Shown here piece by piece: positions 17,791 through 26,490 of a DNA stretch of 64,000 bases. Positions within the stretch are counted from its first letter, which is position 1. The number at the start of each line of letters is the position of its first letter. This stretch comes from CAIXDN01 sp964482085 (GTDB taxonomy: Bacteria; Patescibacteriota; Patescibacteriia; 2-12-FULL-60-25). The position numbers were made by a program, and so were the translations under genes. The notes beneath the pieces were generated by a model, which was given only the letters and a program-made list of their open reading frames with translations, did not search any database and was not told where the DNA came from. The stretch lies in assembly GCA_964482085.1 (NCBI GenBank), contig CAYZVS010000004.1:24000-87999 (forward strand), written 5' to 3'.

Positions 17791-17816
17791 AAAAGCCCTC
17801 CGATCGGAGGGCTTTT
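17791..17816 (-). terminator. Terminator downstream of the 138-aa membrane protein
   Basis: Perfect 11-bp stem AAAAGCCCTCC-GATC-GGAGGGCTTTT, with T's at the 3' end on both strands; it lies 2 nt after the stop of the minus-strand gene. Confidence 0.85.
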
Positions 17817-17818
17817 GC

Positions 17819-18235
17819 CTAGTGCTTTGGCTTAGGTAGCCACTTCTCAAAATTGTGCTTTTCCGCCGCTGACATTTCTCCTTTTCTCGCCTTCTTGTAA
17901 TCGCGATAAATCTCAAACTTCCACCATCCAAAAATAGCAAGCCAGATCACATACAAGAATCGCATTGAGAGCACAGGGATACTCTCATAGTAAAACCAGT
18001 ACAAAAGCAATCCAGAGAGTCCTGCCGTTAAAAGCCAAGTAGAAACGCTCTTAAGCATGCGACGAACAATCTTATCCATCCCTTTTTGTAACTTGAGATA
18101 GACCATCGTTGCGATACCAGCAACAACCAACGCTGACATGAAAATCACCAACACACGTTCCACCCAGGGAAAAAACGGCACGAGTCCGTAGCCAAACCAA
18201 TAATCAAATCGTAATAGGGGTTTAAGATAGTCCAT
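17819..18235 (-). CDS. Membrane protein of unknown function
   Basis: 138 aa with three to four hydrophobic segments (VERVLVIFMSALVVAGIATM, WLLTAGLSGLLLYWFYY, FLYVIWLAIFGWWKF) and a basic, Lys-rich C-terminal tail (YKKARKGEM). I do not recognise a family. It is last in a run of three minus-strand genes (small membrane protein, methyltransferase, this gene), with 11 nt to the methyltransferase gene, and is followed directly by a terminator. Confidence 0.7.
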   Translation of the reverse strand: MDYLKPLLRFDYWFGYGLVPFFPWVERVLVIFMSALVVAGIATMVYLKLQKGMDKIVRRMLKSVSTWLLTAGLSGLLLYWFYYESIPVLSMRFLYVIWLAIFGWWKFEIYRDYKKARKGEMSAAEKHNFEKWLPKPKH

Positions 18236-18246
18236 AATCAGTTGGG

Positions 18247-18855
18247 TTATTCATCAGACATTCCTTCAGGGACATGCGTGGAAAACACCTCTGTTTCTCG
18301 CGATGACGGTTCCTTGGCATACACCAAAGCATAATGGGAGTCACCTGCATCAAACTCGTCCACGAGCTCAAGCGCAGGATCCGCAAAATAGCGCTTTGCT
18401 TCTTGCGCCGACATTCGGTTCTCGATGGGAGGCCCGATCGTCGTTTTGATCGGCTTCCACTCGACAACAAGGATACGACCGCCCGGCTTGGTAAGGCGCA
18501 TGGCCTCTGCGACCAATCCGGCCCGGTTGACTGATAGATAAAGGTTATTGGAGGCGATAGTCAAGTCAACGCCACCTGTGGGAATACGCGCCGCATTCAG
18601 GACGTCAATATCTGACCATATCGGCAAGACATTCCAATACTGATCATACTTAGCCGCTCGCTCAATGGCCTTAAGCGCCGCTTTATCGATATCAACCGCA
18701 TACACACGTCCCTCACCACCCGTCATCTGGGCGGCAGAAAAAACAAAGTGACCAAGCGCGCCACATCCGAGATCGACAACATGCAAGCCCTTGCGCAAAC
18801 CCGCGCGTTCGAGGACTTTGAACGGATTGATCAACTCATTGCCGCTATGACGCAT
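18247..18855 (-). CDS. Class I SAM-dependent methyltransferase
   Basis: 202 aa from the ATG at 18855 (MRHSGNELINPFKVLERAGL); upstream codons overlap the previous gene in a different frame. Motif I is VVDLGCGALGHFVFSAA, followed by VYAVDIDKAALKAI, a proline-poor motif IV (VDLTIASNNL) and GGRILVVEWKP. The layout resembles UbiE/PrmA-type methyltransferases. The gene starts 2 nt after the stop of the small membrane-protein gene. The substrate is unknown. Confidence 0.82.
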   Translation of the reverse strand: MRHSGNELINPFKVLERAGLRKGLHVVDLGCGALGHFVFSAAQMTGGEGRVYAVDIDKAALKAIERAAKYDQYWNVLPIWSDIDVLNAARIPTGGVDLTIASNNLYLSVNRAGLVAEAMRLTKPGGRILVVEWKPIKTTIGPPIENRMSAQEAKRYFADPALELVDEFDAGDSHYALVYAKEPSSRETEVFSTHVPEGMSDE

Positions 18856-18857
18856 GT

Positions 18858-19118
18858 TTAGGGTGAAGCTGACGGAAACAAAGAACCAAGAGTTGCTTGT
18901 AAAAAAGCCGTCCAGAGATTCGTAGCGACCAAAAACCCAAGTAAACAAAAGACGATTCCCAATAACTTATAAAACAAATTGGTCCCACCGCCTCCCAGGT
19001 ACTTCTCAGCAAAAGCGACACCACCAAAAAAATCAACAATCGTTCGTGTACGAATCACAAAGAATGCGCCGACAGCGACGATAACTGAGCCCAAAAGCAC
19101 ACGTAGAAAGAATCCCAT
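18858..19118 (-). CDS. Small two-segment membrane protein
   Basis: 86 aa. Hydrophobic segments cover residues 4-22 (FLRVLLGSVIVAVGAFFV) and about 49-72 (LLGIVFCLLGFLVATNLWTA), with a Gly-rich stretch (YLGGGGTN) between. It is first in the three-gene run with the methyltransferase and 138-aa protein. I do not recognise the family; the length and two-helix layout suggest a small inner-membrane protein. Confidence 0.65.
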   Translation of the reverse strand: MGFFLRVLLGSVIVAVGAFFVIRTRTIVDFFGGVAFAEKYLGGGGTNLFYKLLGIVFCLLGFLVATNLWTAFLQATLGSLFPSASP

Positions 19119-19158
19119 ATTGTATGAATACGTTTAAAGTGTAGCATAATTGAAATCT

Positions 19159-19965
19159 ATGAAGAAACACCGTCCAATACCCAGAAAAGCCACGCATCAC
19201 GATCGCGGACCCAAAACCTCATGGGAGAATGTTTCTGGTTGGTATTCAGGCTATATGGGCAAAGAAGGCGGTGATTTTCAAAAAGATCTCATCTTTCCTG
19301 GCGCCTTACACCTTCTTGCACCAAAGAAGGACGGCCACTATCTGGATCTCGCATGTGGACAAGGAGCCTTCACAAGGCTCTTAGCGACCAAAGTCTCTAA
19401 AGTCGATGGATTAGATGCCGCAAAAAGCCTCATCGATCTCGCTAAAAAGAACGCACCCAAAAACGCACGCTTTGTCGTCGATGACGCAACCAACTTTGCG
19501 CATCTCTATCAACCATCGTCCCTTGATGGAATCGTTTGTAATTTAGCGATTCAAAATATCGATGCGCTCGCTCCAGTCTTTTCCGATGCCGCGCGTACTC
19601 TCAAACATGGTGGTGTTTTTGTCATCACGATGAATCATCCAGCGTATCGACAACCAAGACAAAGTGGTTGGGGTTGGGATGAAGAACGCAAACTCCAATA
19701 TCGTCGTATCGATAAATACATGTCGGAATATGAAATGCCGATTATCGCACACCCAGGATCCGCACCGAGCGTTAAAACCTATTCCTATCATCGTCCCATT
19801 TCCGTTTACATTAACGAACTCGCCAAACACGGTTTTGTCATTGAAGCGCTGGAAGAATGGGTTTCAAACAAAGTGAGCGATTCCGGACCCCGTGCCAAAG
19901 CAGAAAATATCGCCCGCCAAGAAATCCCGATGTTCCTCGGAATACGTGCCGTAAAAATCGACTAA
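19159..19965 (+). CDS. Class I SAM-dependent methyltransferase
   Basis: 268 aa from the ATG at 19159; a TTG nine bases earlier is in frame, but CATAAT sits 8 nt before the ATG, which fits a near-leaderless start. After a basic N-terminal tail (KKHRPIPRKATHH), the domain has YLDLACGQGAFTRLLA (motif I), VDGLDAAKSLIDLA and a VITMNHPAYR region. Overall it resembles the ubiquinone/menaquinone-type methyltransferase-11 group. Its 3' end overlaps the convergent Nudix gene by 4 bp. The substrate is unknown. Confidence 0.84.
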   Translation: MKKHRPIPRKATHHDRGPKTSWENVSGWYSGYMGKEGGDFQKDLIFPGALHLLAPKKDGHYLDLACGQGAFTRLLATKVSKVDGLDAAKSLIDLAKKNAPKNARFVVDDATNFAHLYQPSSLDGIVCNLAIQNIDALAPVFSDAARTLKHGGVFVITMNHPAYRQPRQSGWGWDEERKLQYRRIDKYMSEYEMPIIAHPGSAPSVKTYSYHRPISVYINELAKHGFVIEALEEWVSNKVSDSGPRAKAENIARQEIPMFLGIRAVKID

Positions 19966-20432
19966 TCAATCAACTGGTCAACAATTTCGTAAGAAGTAAT
20001 TTTGTCGTATCCATCAAACAAGAAACTTCCTCGAAACGTTTTTCCTTCCAAGTAAAACGGAAACCAATATTGATCATCCGGCCAAGCCTTGTCGAAAGGA
20101 AATTCTGAAACATTGTACCACTGAGGCCGAATCTCTTCTGTCTCAATGGGTTCACCTTTAAAAACATGCGATTCGTATAAGTGAATCTCGATCACACCCG
20201 GTTGTTCCACATTTCGATAATCGCACTCGATGATGCCAAATTTTCGTAGCTCCCCAACCTCAACACCTACTTCTTCTTTCACCTCGCGACAAGCAGCCAT
20301 TCCAACGTCTTCACCTTCTTCCACTTTTCCACCAAGCCCATTCCATCGCCCCTCACCAAATCCGCGTTTCTTGTAGCCCAAAAGAATCTCATCACCACGG
20401 CGGAGATATACCAGCGTTAAAATTTTACTCAT
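19962..20432 (-). CDS. MTH1-like Nudix hydrolase
   Basis: 156 aa. The complete Nudix box GX5EX7REVKEEVGV begins at GKVEEGED. Around it, GFGEGRWNGLGGKV and the later WPDDQYWFPFYLEGK resemble mammalian MTH1 more than classic MutT, where the Trp-Pro-Asp-Asp segment recognises oxidised purine bases. It probably hydrolyses oxidised dNTPs such as 8-oxo-dGTP or 2-hydroxy-dATP, which would cooperate with MutM encoded at 58.4 kb. Substrate preference is inferred from the motif only. Confidence 0.88.
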   Translation of the reverse strand: MSKILTLVYLRRGDEILLGYKKRGFGEGRWNGLGGKVEEGEDVGMAACREVKEEVGVEVGELRKFGIIECDYRNVEQPGVIEIHLYESHVFKGEPIETEEIRPQWYNVSEFPFDKAWPDDQYWFPFYLEGKTFRGSFLFDGYDKITSYEIVDQLID

Positions 20433-20447
20433 ACGCTTACAGAATAC

Positions 20448-23171
20448 CTAAGATTCCGTTCCGTGACACTTTTTATACTTCTTTCCACTTCCGCAAGGAC
20501 AAGGATCATTGCGTCCAACATCGGCCATAGCTTGTGAAACAGCCTTGGAATCTCCATTCGATGAACCCATTACTTTCTGTAGCCCAGAAAGCTCAATCGG
20601 TTTTGCAAGCGCCTGCATACGACGCATTTCCTCTTCCGCCGTCTCGCGAGAAATACGCACATTAAAAATCGTTTGCGTTACGCGTTGGTTGAGATTAGCA
20701 AGCACTTCATGAAACAAGCGATACGCTTCACGCTTATACTCAACCAAAGGATCACGCTGTCCATAGCCCTGTAAACCAACGCCATGCCGCAGATAATCCA
20801 TGTTCTCCAAATGCGCAATCCACAAATCGTCCAAAGCGCGAAGCGCCACGGCTTTCTCGACTTCCGCCTGCATGAGCGGATCACGAACTTCATTGCTAAG
20901 GGCGTCATATGCTTCTTTAGCAAGACGCAAAAGCGTTTCAACAATACCGGTGCGCAAAACCAACAGGTCATGTTTGTTTTCTGTGTTGGATTCTGCGGCC
21001 TTCAACTGCCCACGAACATCAACGCCTTTGGGCAAAATCATGCTGGCGGCTTTTGCGAGCTCATCCAAATCCCATTGCAACGCATCTTCCGGCGCTGTGT
21101 GAAAAGCCACTATTTGCTCGATCTCACCCTCGATCATTTCCATGATCATTGGCTTAAGTGGACTCTGATTATCCATGGTCGGCTGTTGTGATGCCGTCAG
21201 AAGATCGCGACGCTTTTTATAAATCACCATGCGATGTTTATTCAACACGTCATCGTATTCAAGCAAGTGCTTACGAATATCAAAGTTGTGACCTTCCACT
21301 TTACGTTGTGCAGCCGCCAAAGAACGCGTCAAAACCTTGTTCTCAATCGCCTCATCTTCCGGTACGCCCAAACGCTCCATCATGCCTTTCATGCGATCAG
21401 AACCAAAAATACGCATGAGATCGTCTTCCATCGATACATAGAATTGCGTAGAACCCGGATCACCCTGACGACCGGCACGTCCACGTAACTGGTTATCAAT
21501 ACGACGCGATTCATGACGTTCCGTACCGAGCACATGCAAACCTCCAAGCTTACGTACCTCTTCCATTTCTTCCGGAGTTGTCGGATTTCCACCCAGCAAA
21601 ATATCGACACCACGACCCGCCATATTCGTTGCAACCGTCACCGCGCCTTTACGTCCTGCTTGCGCGATAATCTCTGCTTCACGCGCGTGATTTTTGGCAT
21701 TCAACACTTCATGTGGCACGCCTTCTTGACGAAGCAACTCCGATAAAAGCTCGTTTCTCTCAATAGAAACAGTACCGACAAGCACCGGCTGTCCTTTCTC
21801 ATGACGAGCCTTAATCTCACGAACAGACGCCCTGAATTTACCAATTTCGTTTTTATAAACACGGTCGGTCAAGTCATCACGCTGCTGTTCACGATTGGTC
21901 GGAACAGAAAGCACCTCAAGCTTATAAATCTTGTGGAATTCCTCTGCTTCCGTGGCGGCTGTACCAGTCATTCCAGCCAACTTCTTGTACAAACGGAAAT
22001 AATTCTGAAAAGTAATTGTTGCAAGTGTGATGGACTCACGTTGTACTTTTACGTGCTCCTTGGCCTCAATCGCTTGATGCAAACCCTCAGAGTACCGACG
22101 CCCAGGCATCAAACGCCCCGTAAACTCGTCCACAATCATAACCTCGCCCTCACGCACGACGTAATCACGGTCAAGCTTGAACAACGCCTTAGCGCGCAAA
22201 GCCTGCTCAATATGATGCACGGTCCGCATGCCTCCATCCGCATATAAATTCTCAATACCAAGAGCTTTTTCAAGCTTAGCAACACCCGCTTCCGTTAACG
22301 TTGATGCTCGCTGTTTTTCATCAAGCTTATAATCCTCAACCTCGATCAACTCCTTTACAACTTCCGCAAAACGGAAATATTGATCCGTCGCCTCTTCAGC
22401 AGGAGCACTAATAATAAGCGGCGTACGCGCTTCATCGATCAAAATCGAGTCGACTTCATCGACAACCGCGTAATGTAATTCACGTTGCACCATCTCTTCT
22501 GCGCGCTGAACCATGTTATCGCGCAAAAAATCAAAACCAAATTCATTATTGGTTCCATACGTAATGTCAGCCGCATAACCCTCGCGACGTGAAACCGGTC
22601 GCAAATAGTCCATGTCAACACGGAATGAACCTGTCGCATCACGCTCCTCATCATGTTTTTCCTCCGCCTTAAAATCTGGATCATACACAAAACTTCCGGC
22701 ATGCTGAATACAAGCAACAGAAAGTCCAAGTGCGTAATACACCTGACCCATCCATACGGCGTCACGTCGCGCAAGATAATCGTTAACTGTAATCACGTGG
22801 ACACCTTTTCCGGTAAGTGCATTCAAATAAACCGGTGCCGTAGCTGTAAGCGTCTTACCTTCACCTGTTCGCATTTCCGCGATCATACCGCGATGAAGCG
22901 CGAGTCCGCCGAGCAACTGAACGTCATACTGTCTTTGTCCAAGAACACGGCGAGAAATTTCACGCACAAGAGCAAATGCTTCCGGTAAAAAAGCGTCACT
23001 CGACTCACCCTTGGCCATACGCTCACGATATTCCGCGGATTTGATTCTAAAATCCCCGTCTCCGAGGGACTTCATCTGGTCCTCGAGTTTATTTGCCTGC
23101 TCCACAACAGCCCGCAAACGCGCGACTTCACGGGCATTTGGATCACCGAGTACCTTGGACAAGAACTTCAT
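20448..23171 (-). CDS. secA: Preprotein translocase ATPase SecA
   Basis: 907 aa, full length. The Walker A region is MRTGEGKTLTATAPVYL, DEAD-type motifs include VVDEVDSILIDEARTPLII, and helicase motif VI is QLRGRAGRQGDPG. The C-terminus carries the SEC-C zinc motif NDPCPCGSGKKYKKCHG. Nucleotide-binding domain 1 has an extra charged stretch (FKAEEKHDEERD ... YLRPVSRREGYAADITYG) compared with E. coli SecA. It drives Sec export together with SecY, encoded at 62-63.2 kb, and would serve the many secreted proteins in this window. A TAAGAT box lies 9 nt before the ATG. Confidence 0.97.
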   Translation of the reverse strand: MKFLSKVLGDPNAREVARLRAVVEQANKLEDQMKSLGDGDFRIKSAEYRERMAKGESSDAFLPEAFALVREISRRVLGQRQYDVQLLGGLALHRGMIAEMRTGEGKTLTATAPVYLNALTGKGVHVITVNDYLARRDAVWMGQVYYALGLSVACIQHAGSFVYDPDFKAEEKHDEERDATGSFRVDMDYLRPVSRREGYAADITYGTNNEFGFDFLRDNMVQRAEEMVQRELHYAVVDEVDSILIDEARTPLIISAPAEEATDQYFRFAEVVKELIEVEDYKLDEKQRASTLTEAGVAKLEKALGIENLYADGGMRTVHHIEQALRAKALFKLDRDYVVREGEVMIVDEFTGRLMPGRRYSEGLHQAIEAKEHVKVQRESITLATITFQNYFRLYKKLAGMTGTAATEAEEFHKIYKLEVLSVPTNREQQRDDLTDRVYKNEIGKFRASVREIKARHEKGQPVLVGTVSIERNELLSELLRQEGVPHEVLNAKNHAREAEIIAQAGRKGAVTVATNMAGRGVDILLGGNPTTPEEMEEVRKLGGLHVLGTERHESRRIDNQLRGRAGRQGDPGSTQFYVSMEDDLMRIFGSDRMKGMMERLGVPEDEAIENKVLTRSLAAAQRKVEGHNFDIRKHLLEYDDVLNKHRMVIYKKRRDLLTASQQPTMDNQSPLKPMIMEMIEGEIEQIVAFHTAPEDALQWDLDELAKAASMILPKGVDVRGQLKAAESNTENKHDLLVLRTGIVETLLRLAKEAYDALSNEVRDPLMQAEVEKAVALRALDDLWIAHLENMDYLRHGVGLQGYGQRDPLVEYKREAYRLFHEVLANLNQRVTQTIFNVRISRETAEEEMRRMQALAKPIELSGLQKVMGSSNGDSKAVSQAMADVGRNDPCPCGSGKKYKKCHGTES

Positions 23172-23190
23172 AGTCGGCAGATCTTAGCCT

Positions 23191-23220
23191 AAAAAGACGC
23201 CTCGTACAAGGCGTCTTTTT
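23191..23220. terminator. Terminator between hpf and secA
   Basis: Stem AAAAAGACGCCT / AGGCGTCTTTTT with a short CGTAC-type loop and T's at the end; it ends the upstream minus-strand transcript (hpf) just before secA's own start region. Confidence 0.85.
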
Positions 23221-23229
23221 GGCTTTATC

Positions 23230-23544
23230 TTAGGACTTATTACGATCATTCATCTTGTCCTTCCACTGGGTAATCGTCTCCCGTAAATGATCTTTAACCT
23301 TATCAATCGCCTTATATAGATCCTCCGCCTCACGATCGACCATTATCGTTTCACCACCGATTTGCACATTGGCCTTGCATTGAAAGATTTTTCCGCTGTG
23401 ATGACTCCCGTCAGCCATTCCAACTTCAACATCAATATGTCTAATCGATTCAAGATACTTTTCAAGACTAAGCATTTTTTCTTCCGTGTATTCTCTGATG
23501 GCAGGCGTAAGCTCCATGCCTTTGGCGATGATGTTGATAGTCAT
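23230..23544 (-). CDS. hpf: Ribosome hibernation-promoting factor (short form)
   Basis: 104 aa from the ATG at 23544 (MTINIIAKGMELTPAI); the frame continues upstream into the end of murB and has no similarity. The S30AE/RaiA fold is recognisable by IAKGMELTPAIREYTEEKM, the central CKANVQIGG strand and VDREAEDLYKAIDKVKDHL. It lacks the long C-terminal dimerisation domain, so it is the short HPF/YfiA type. It binds the 30S subunit near the A and P sites in stationary phase. A TAGGCT box lies 8 nt upstream of the ATG. Confidence 0.92.
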   Translation of the reverse strand: MTINIIAKGMELTPAIREYTEEKMLSLEKYLESIRHIDVEVGMADGSHHSGKIFQCKANVQIGGETIMVDREAEDLYKAIDKVKDHLRETITQWKDKMNDRNKS

Positions 23545-23560
23545 ACCCTTCAAGCCTAGC

Positions 23561-24544
23561 TCAAAAACCAACCAATTGCACCTCCTCGTGCAACTCAATT
23601 CCAAGCTCATCCCGAACCTTCATTTTTACACGTGAAATCAAGGCCAAAATATCTTGCGCTCGCGCTTGTCCTTTATTCAAAAAGAAATTTCCATGTTTAG
23701 CACTCACCTGCGCATCTCCAACCGACTCCCCCATCATTCCCGCCTGATCAATCAACCATCCGGCAGAAAGCGACTTATTCTTCAGCATCGATTCCGGAAC
23801 TTCCACAGACCGTTTCAAAATATCCAATTCTTTCTCATCGGAAAATTCAAAATTCTTAAATGCACATCCTGCACTGGAAGCATCAAGTGGCTGCTTCTCT
23901 CTACGCATACGCATGATTTCCTCCATTCTCATCTTTCCAGCTAGAACATCAGACGATGGTTTTAAAGCGAGCGTTGTCGATAAAATAAGATGTGGCCGAT
24001 GCTTAAACATGCTTCCGCGATAAACAAACTCACACTCGCTATTAGAAAGCATCTTGCGTTCATGTGTATTCAAATCAAAAACTTCTACGGACAAAACAGC
24101 GTCTTTCATCTCCCCTCCATAACAGCCAGCATTTCCATAAACCGCTCCACCAATAGTTCCAGGAACACCAATCGCCCATTCAAACCCCGTCAACCCAGCA
24201 TCCACCGATTGCCTTGCTACCAAACCCGTAATCATTCCCGACTCTGCCGTTACTCGATTCTCCTCAATCGTCGTTTTACGATTAGCGGCCTGAATAAGCA
24301 CGCCCTCATAACCGTCATCAGAAACCAGCAGATTCGATCCTCCGCCATAGATAAAAAATGGGATATCTGTTTCCAAAGCCGCTGTCACAGCCTCAATCAA
24401 ACTCTCCGAGCTCGTTGCCGTCACATGCAACTTTGCATTCCCACCCACTCGAAAACTCGTACGCTTAGCCATCGGCTCATCTCTGTTTGCACTCGGAACC
24501 CTCGCCAAGAATGCTTCAATCTTATTTTCTGTCAGAGGCATCAT
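23561..24544 (-). CDS. murB: UDP-N-acetylenolpyruvoylglucosamine reductase MurB
   Basis: 327 aa. The FAD-binding part contains AKRTSFRVGGNAKL, IYGGGSNLLVSDDGY and GIPGT-like IGVPGTIGGAVYGNAG. The substrate part has VYRGSMFK and the catalytic region SSAGCAFKNFEF. At the position of the classic catalytic Ser (GSFFKNP in E. coli) the residue here is Cys. It reduces UDP-GlcNAc-enolpyruvate to UDP-MurNAc with NADPH. It overlaps murC by 4 bp (ATGA; a second ATG directly follows the first) and so is co-translated with it. hpf follows 16 nt later. Confidence 0.95.
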   Translation of the reverse strand: MMPLTENKIEAFLARVPSANRDEPMAKRTSFRVGGNAKLHVTATSSESLIEAVTAALETDIPFFIYGGGSNLLVSDDGYEGVLIQAANRKTTIEENRVTAESGMITGLVARQSVDAGLTGFEWAIGVPGTIGGAVYGNAGCYGGEMKDAVLSVEVFDLNTHERKMLSNSECEFVYRGSMFKHRPHLILSTTLALKPSSDVLAGKMRMEEIMRMRREKQPLDASSAGCAFKNFEFSDEKELDILKRSVEVPESMLKNKSLSAGWLIDQAGMMGESVGDAQVSAKHGNFFLNKGQARAQDILALISRVKMKVRDELGIELHEEVQLVGF

Positions 24545-25956
24545 ACATCCATGATTTTATCCGCAATTTTATAAATGTCGCCGGCCCCCATCACAATAAT
24601 CACATCACCCGATCGCTTCCAACGCTTAAGTACAGCCAACGTTTCATCCAGAGAAGAGGCGTATTCAACAGAGCGCACCATCGAGCGATCCGCATCGTGA
24701 CGCACAATTGCATCCTGTAAATCACGTGAACTCACGGAATCATCATCATTTTCTCGGCCAGCAACATCAAAAATCTCCATCAAGAGTAGCGCATCCGCGC
24801 GATCAAAACTCGGTACAAAATCCAAAAATAAATCGCGTGTTCGCTTCCGCTGATGTGGCTGAAACGCAAGCACGATGCGCCGTCCCGGATAAAACGCCTT
24901 GGCCGCTTCAAGTGTCGCCGCTACCGCGGTTGGATGATGTCCATAATCCGAAACAACCAAAATACCATCTTGATCACTTATTTTCTGGAAGCGTCGCCAA
25001 ATACCATGAAAACGCGCAAGCACCGTCTCAAGCCCGGTCCATGGAACACCCAAAGAAGAAACCAAGCTAAGCGCGGCGACACAATTCATAACATTCATCT
25101 TTCCCGGGATAGGCAGACGGAATCGATACACACGGCCGCTCGAATCACGTAATCCAAATGACTGCTCACCGGGCTTTATCGTATGATCCACAATCTGATG
25201 ATCGGCATGCGTCCCAAAACCAAAAGTCCGAATCCGTACGTCGCGTTCCAGTAGTGAAGCACGCGCCTGACCAACCAGCGTCTGCACATTAGGATCATCT
25301 GCATTTGCAACAACGACCCCACCGTGTTGAACCTTATCGAGCAGCTCCCGAAATACCTGCAACAAACTCGGCAAATCCGGAAAAATATCCGTGTGATCAA
25401 GTTCCAAATTATTTAAGACAACAGCATACGGCTCAAACTCCAAAAAATGCTTGGCATACTCATCCCCTTCAATAACAGCCAAAGAGGAAGATCCAAAGCG
25501 CACATTTCCATCCGGAAAAGACGGAACACGACTTCCCACAATCACCATCGGATCCTGCGCCGCTCCTTCTAGTAATAATCCGGCAAGAGCTGTCGTTGTA
25601 CTTTTTCCATGCGTTCCACACACAAGCAAACATCGTTTTGAAGCAAGCCATGCTCCCAAAAAGGCAAAGTTCGTAACTTGTAAAAGACCGCGAGCTGTTG
25701 CGGCGACACGCTCCGGATTCTTTTCACCAGCCGCCGATGTATAAATCAGTAATTCCGCATCTGCCGGAACATGACTCGCTTCATGACCGATCGCAACAGG
25801 AATCCCGAGCTTCACAAGTTCATCCGTTGCTTCTGATCTTGCAACATCCGATCCGGTAACGCGTACTCCGACGCGCACAAGCAACTTGGCAACGCCCGAC
25901 ATATTAATTCCGCCAATGCCAACCATGTGGACACGGCTTACCTGGGTCAAATCCAT
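24541..25956 (-). CDS. murC: UDP-N-acetylmuramate--L-alanine ligase MurC
   Basis: 471 aa. Mur-ligase features in order: HMVGIGGINMSGVAKLL (Rossmann start), the P-loop CGTHGKSTTTALAG, EGDEYAKHFL, NNLELDHTDIF and DYGHHPTAVAATLEAA. I prefer the ATG at 25956 over the one at 25962, because TAGCCT lies exactly 6 nt before the former. It adds L-alanine to UDP-MurNAc in the cytosol. It is the first gene of the murC-murB pair; with SecA and GlyA it forms a housekeeping block. Confidence 0.96.
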   Translation of the reverse strand: MDLTQVSRVHMVGIGGINMSGVAKLLVRVGVRVTGSDVARSEATDELVKLGIPVAIGHEASHVPADAELLIYTSAAGEKNPERVAATARGLLQVTNFAFLGAWLASKRCLLVCGTHGKSTTTALAGLLLEGAAQDPMVIVGSRVPSFPDGNVRFGSSSLAVIEGDEYAKHFLEFEPYAVVLNNLELDHTDIFPDLPSLLQVFRELLDKVQHGGVVVANADDPNVQTLVGQARASLLERDVRIRTFGFGTHADHQIVDHTIKPGEQSFGLRDSSGRVYRFRLPIPGKMNVMNCVAALSLVSSLGVPWTGLETVLARFHGIWRRFQKISDQDGILVVSDYGHHPTAVAATLEAAKAFYPGRRIVLAFQPHQRKRTRDLFLDFVPSFDRADALLLMEIFDVAGRENDDDSVSSRDLQDAIVRHDADRSMVRSVEYASSLDETLAVLKRWKRSGDVIIVMGAGDIYKIADKIMDV

Positions 25957-25962
25957 GTACAT

Positions 25963-25968
25963 AGGCTA
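25963..25968 (-). promoter_or_regulatory. -10 box 6 nt before murC start
   Basis: On the minus strand TAGCCT, then atgtac, then the ATG at 25956. It supports a leaderless start and picks between two neighbouring ATGs. Confidence 0.5.
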
Positions 25969-26000
25969 CGACTAACAAGCGTTTGCGTCCAGAAACGACA

Positions 26001-26026
26001 AAGCCTCGTACAGTTGTACGAGGCTT
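26001..26026 (-). terminator. Hairpin after the 131-aa gene
   Basis: A perfect 12-bp inverted repeat AAGCCTCGTACA / TGTACGAGGCTT with a minimal loop, 10 nt after the stop codon of the minus-strand gene. The following sequence (TTTGTCGTTT) is only moderately T-rich. Confidence 0.65.
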
Positions 26027-26035
26027 CAGTCCGAG

Positions 26036-26431
26036 TCAGGCGTCTTCCGGAGCTGCTCCCGGAAGCAAAGGTTCAGGCGGGGCCGCGGGCTTGGGAGCCG
26101 TTTCCGGCTGTATCCAAAGCACCGTGCCGTCAACATCGATAATCAAGTAGGGCCGGAACTGGTCCGGATACACGATCGGATACTGCGGCTGATAGACGAT
26201 GCGTATCGCCTCGAGAAAATCATCCTCAGAGACCTGATGCACGTCTTTCTCGCACATGATCATGCACTTCAGTGCGTGATCGATGATATTTCTATCATCG
26301 TTGCGATATACCTTGGCGAGAGCGACCAGTATCAAGCGATACCCCGCGTCGAGCGAGGGGGTACACCTCTCCTTCATAAAACGAACGACATCGATAGCAG
26401 AATTGCCGTGTTGGCCATTTTCTTGGGCCAT
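26036..26431 (-). CDS. Uncharacterised 131-aa acidic protein
   Basis: 131 aa, soluble, no signal peptide. The N-terminal 65 residues are helical (VVRFMKERCTPSLDAGYRLI, IIDHALKCMIMCEKD); a short strand region (PYLIIDVDGTVLWI) and a Pro/Ala-rich acidic tail follow. I do not recognise a family. A strong Shine-Dalgarno (AAGGAGG) stands 5-6 nt before the ATG, preceded by TAGACA-N17-TAGCTT, and a hairpin terminator follows, so it is a free-standing gene. Base use is more GC-rich than in murC or glyA. It resembles in style the genes at 42.8, 58.1 and 59.2 kb. Confidence 0.7.
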   Translation of the reverse strand: MAQENGQHGNSAIDVVRFMKERCTPSLDAGYRLILVALAKVYRNDDRNIIDHALKCMIMCEKDVHQVSEDDFLEAIRIVYQPQYPIVYPDQFRPYLIIDVDGTVLWIQPETAPKPAAPPEPLLPGAAPEDA

Positions 26432-26451
26432 AGACCCTCCTTAGCTAATCG

Positions 26452-26480
26452 AAGCTAGCAAGAAACAGGCTTTTTGTCTA
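26452..26480 (-). promoter_or_regulatory. Promoter of the 131-aa gene, overlapping the glyA promoter
   Basis: On the minus strand TAGACA, 17-nt spacer, TAGCTT. Its -35 box overlaps, back to back, the -10 box (TAGACT, 26479-26484) of the divergent glyA gene, so the two promoters would compete for polymerase. Confidence 0.5.
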
Positions 26481-26484
26481 GACT
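26479..26484 (+). promoter_or_regulatory. -10 box 6 nt before glyA start
   Basis: TAGACT, then gcctcc, then the ATG at 26491: leaderless spacing. Confidence 0.5.
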
Positions 26485-26490
26485 GCCTCC

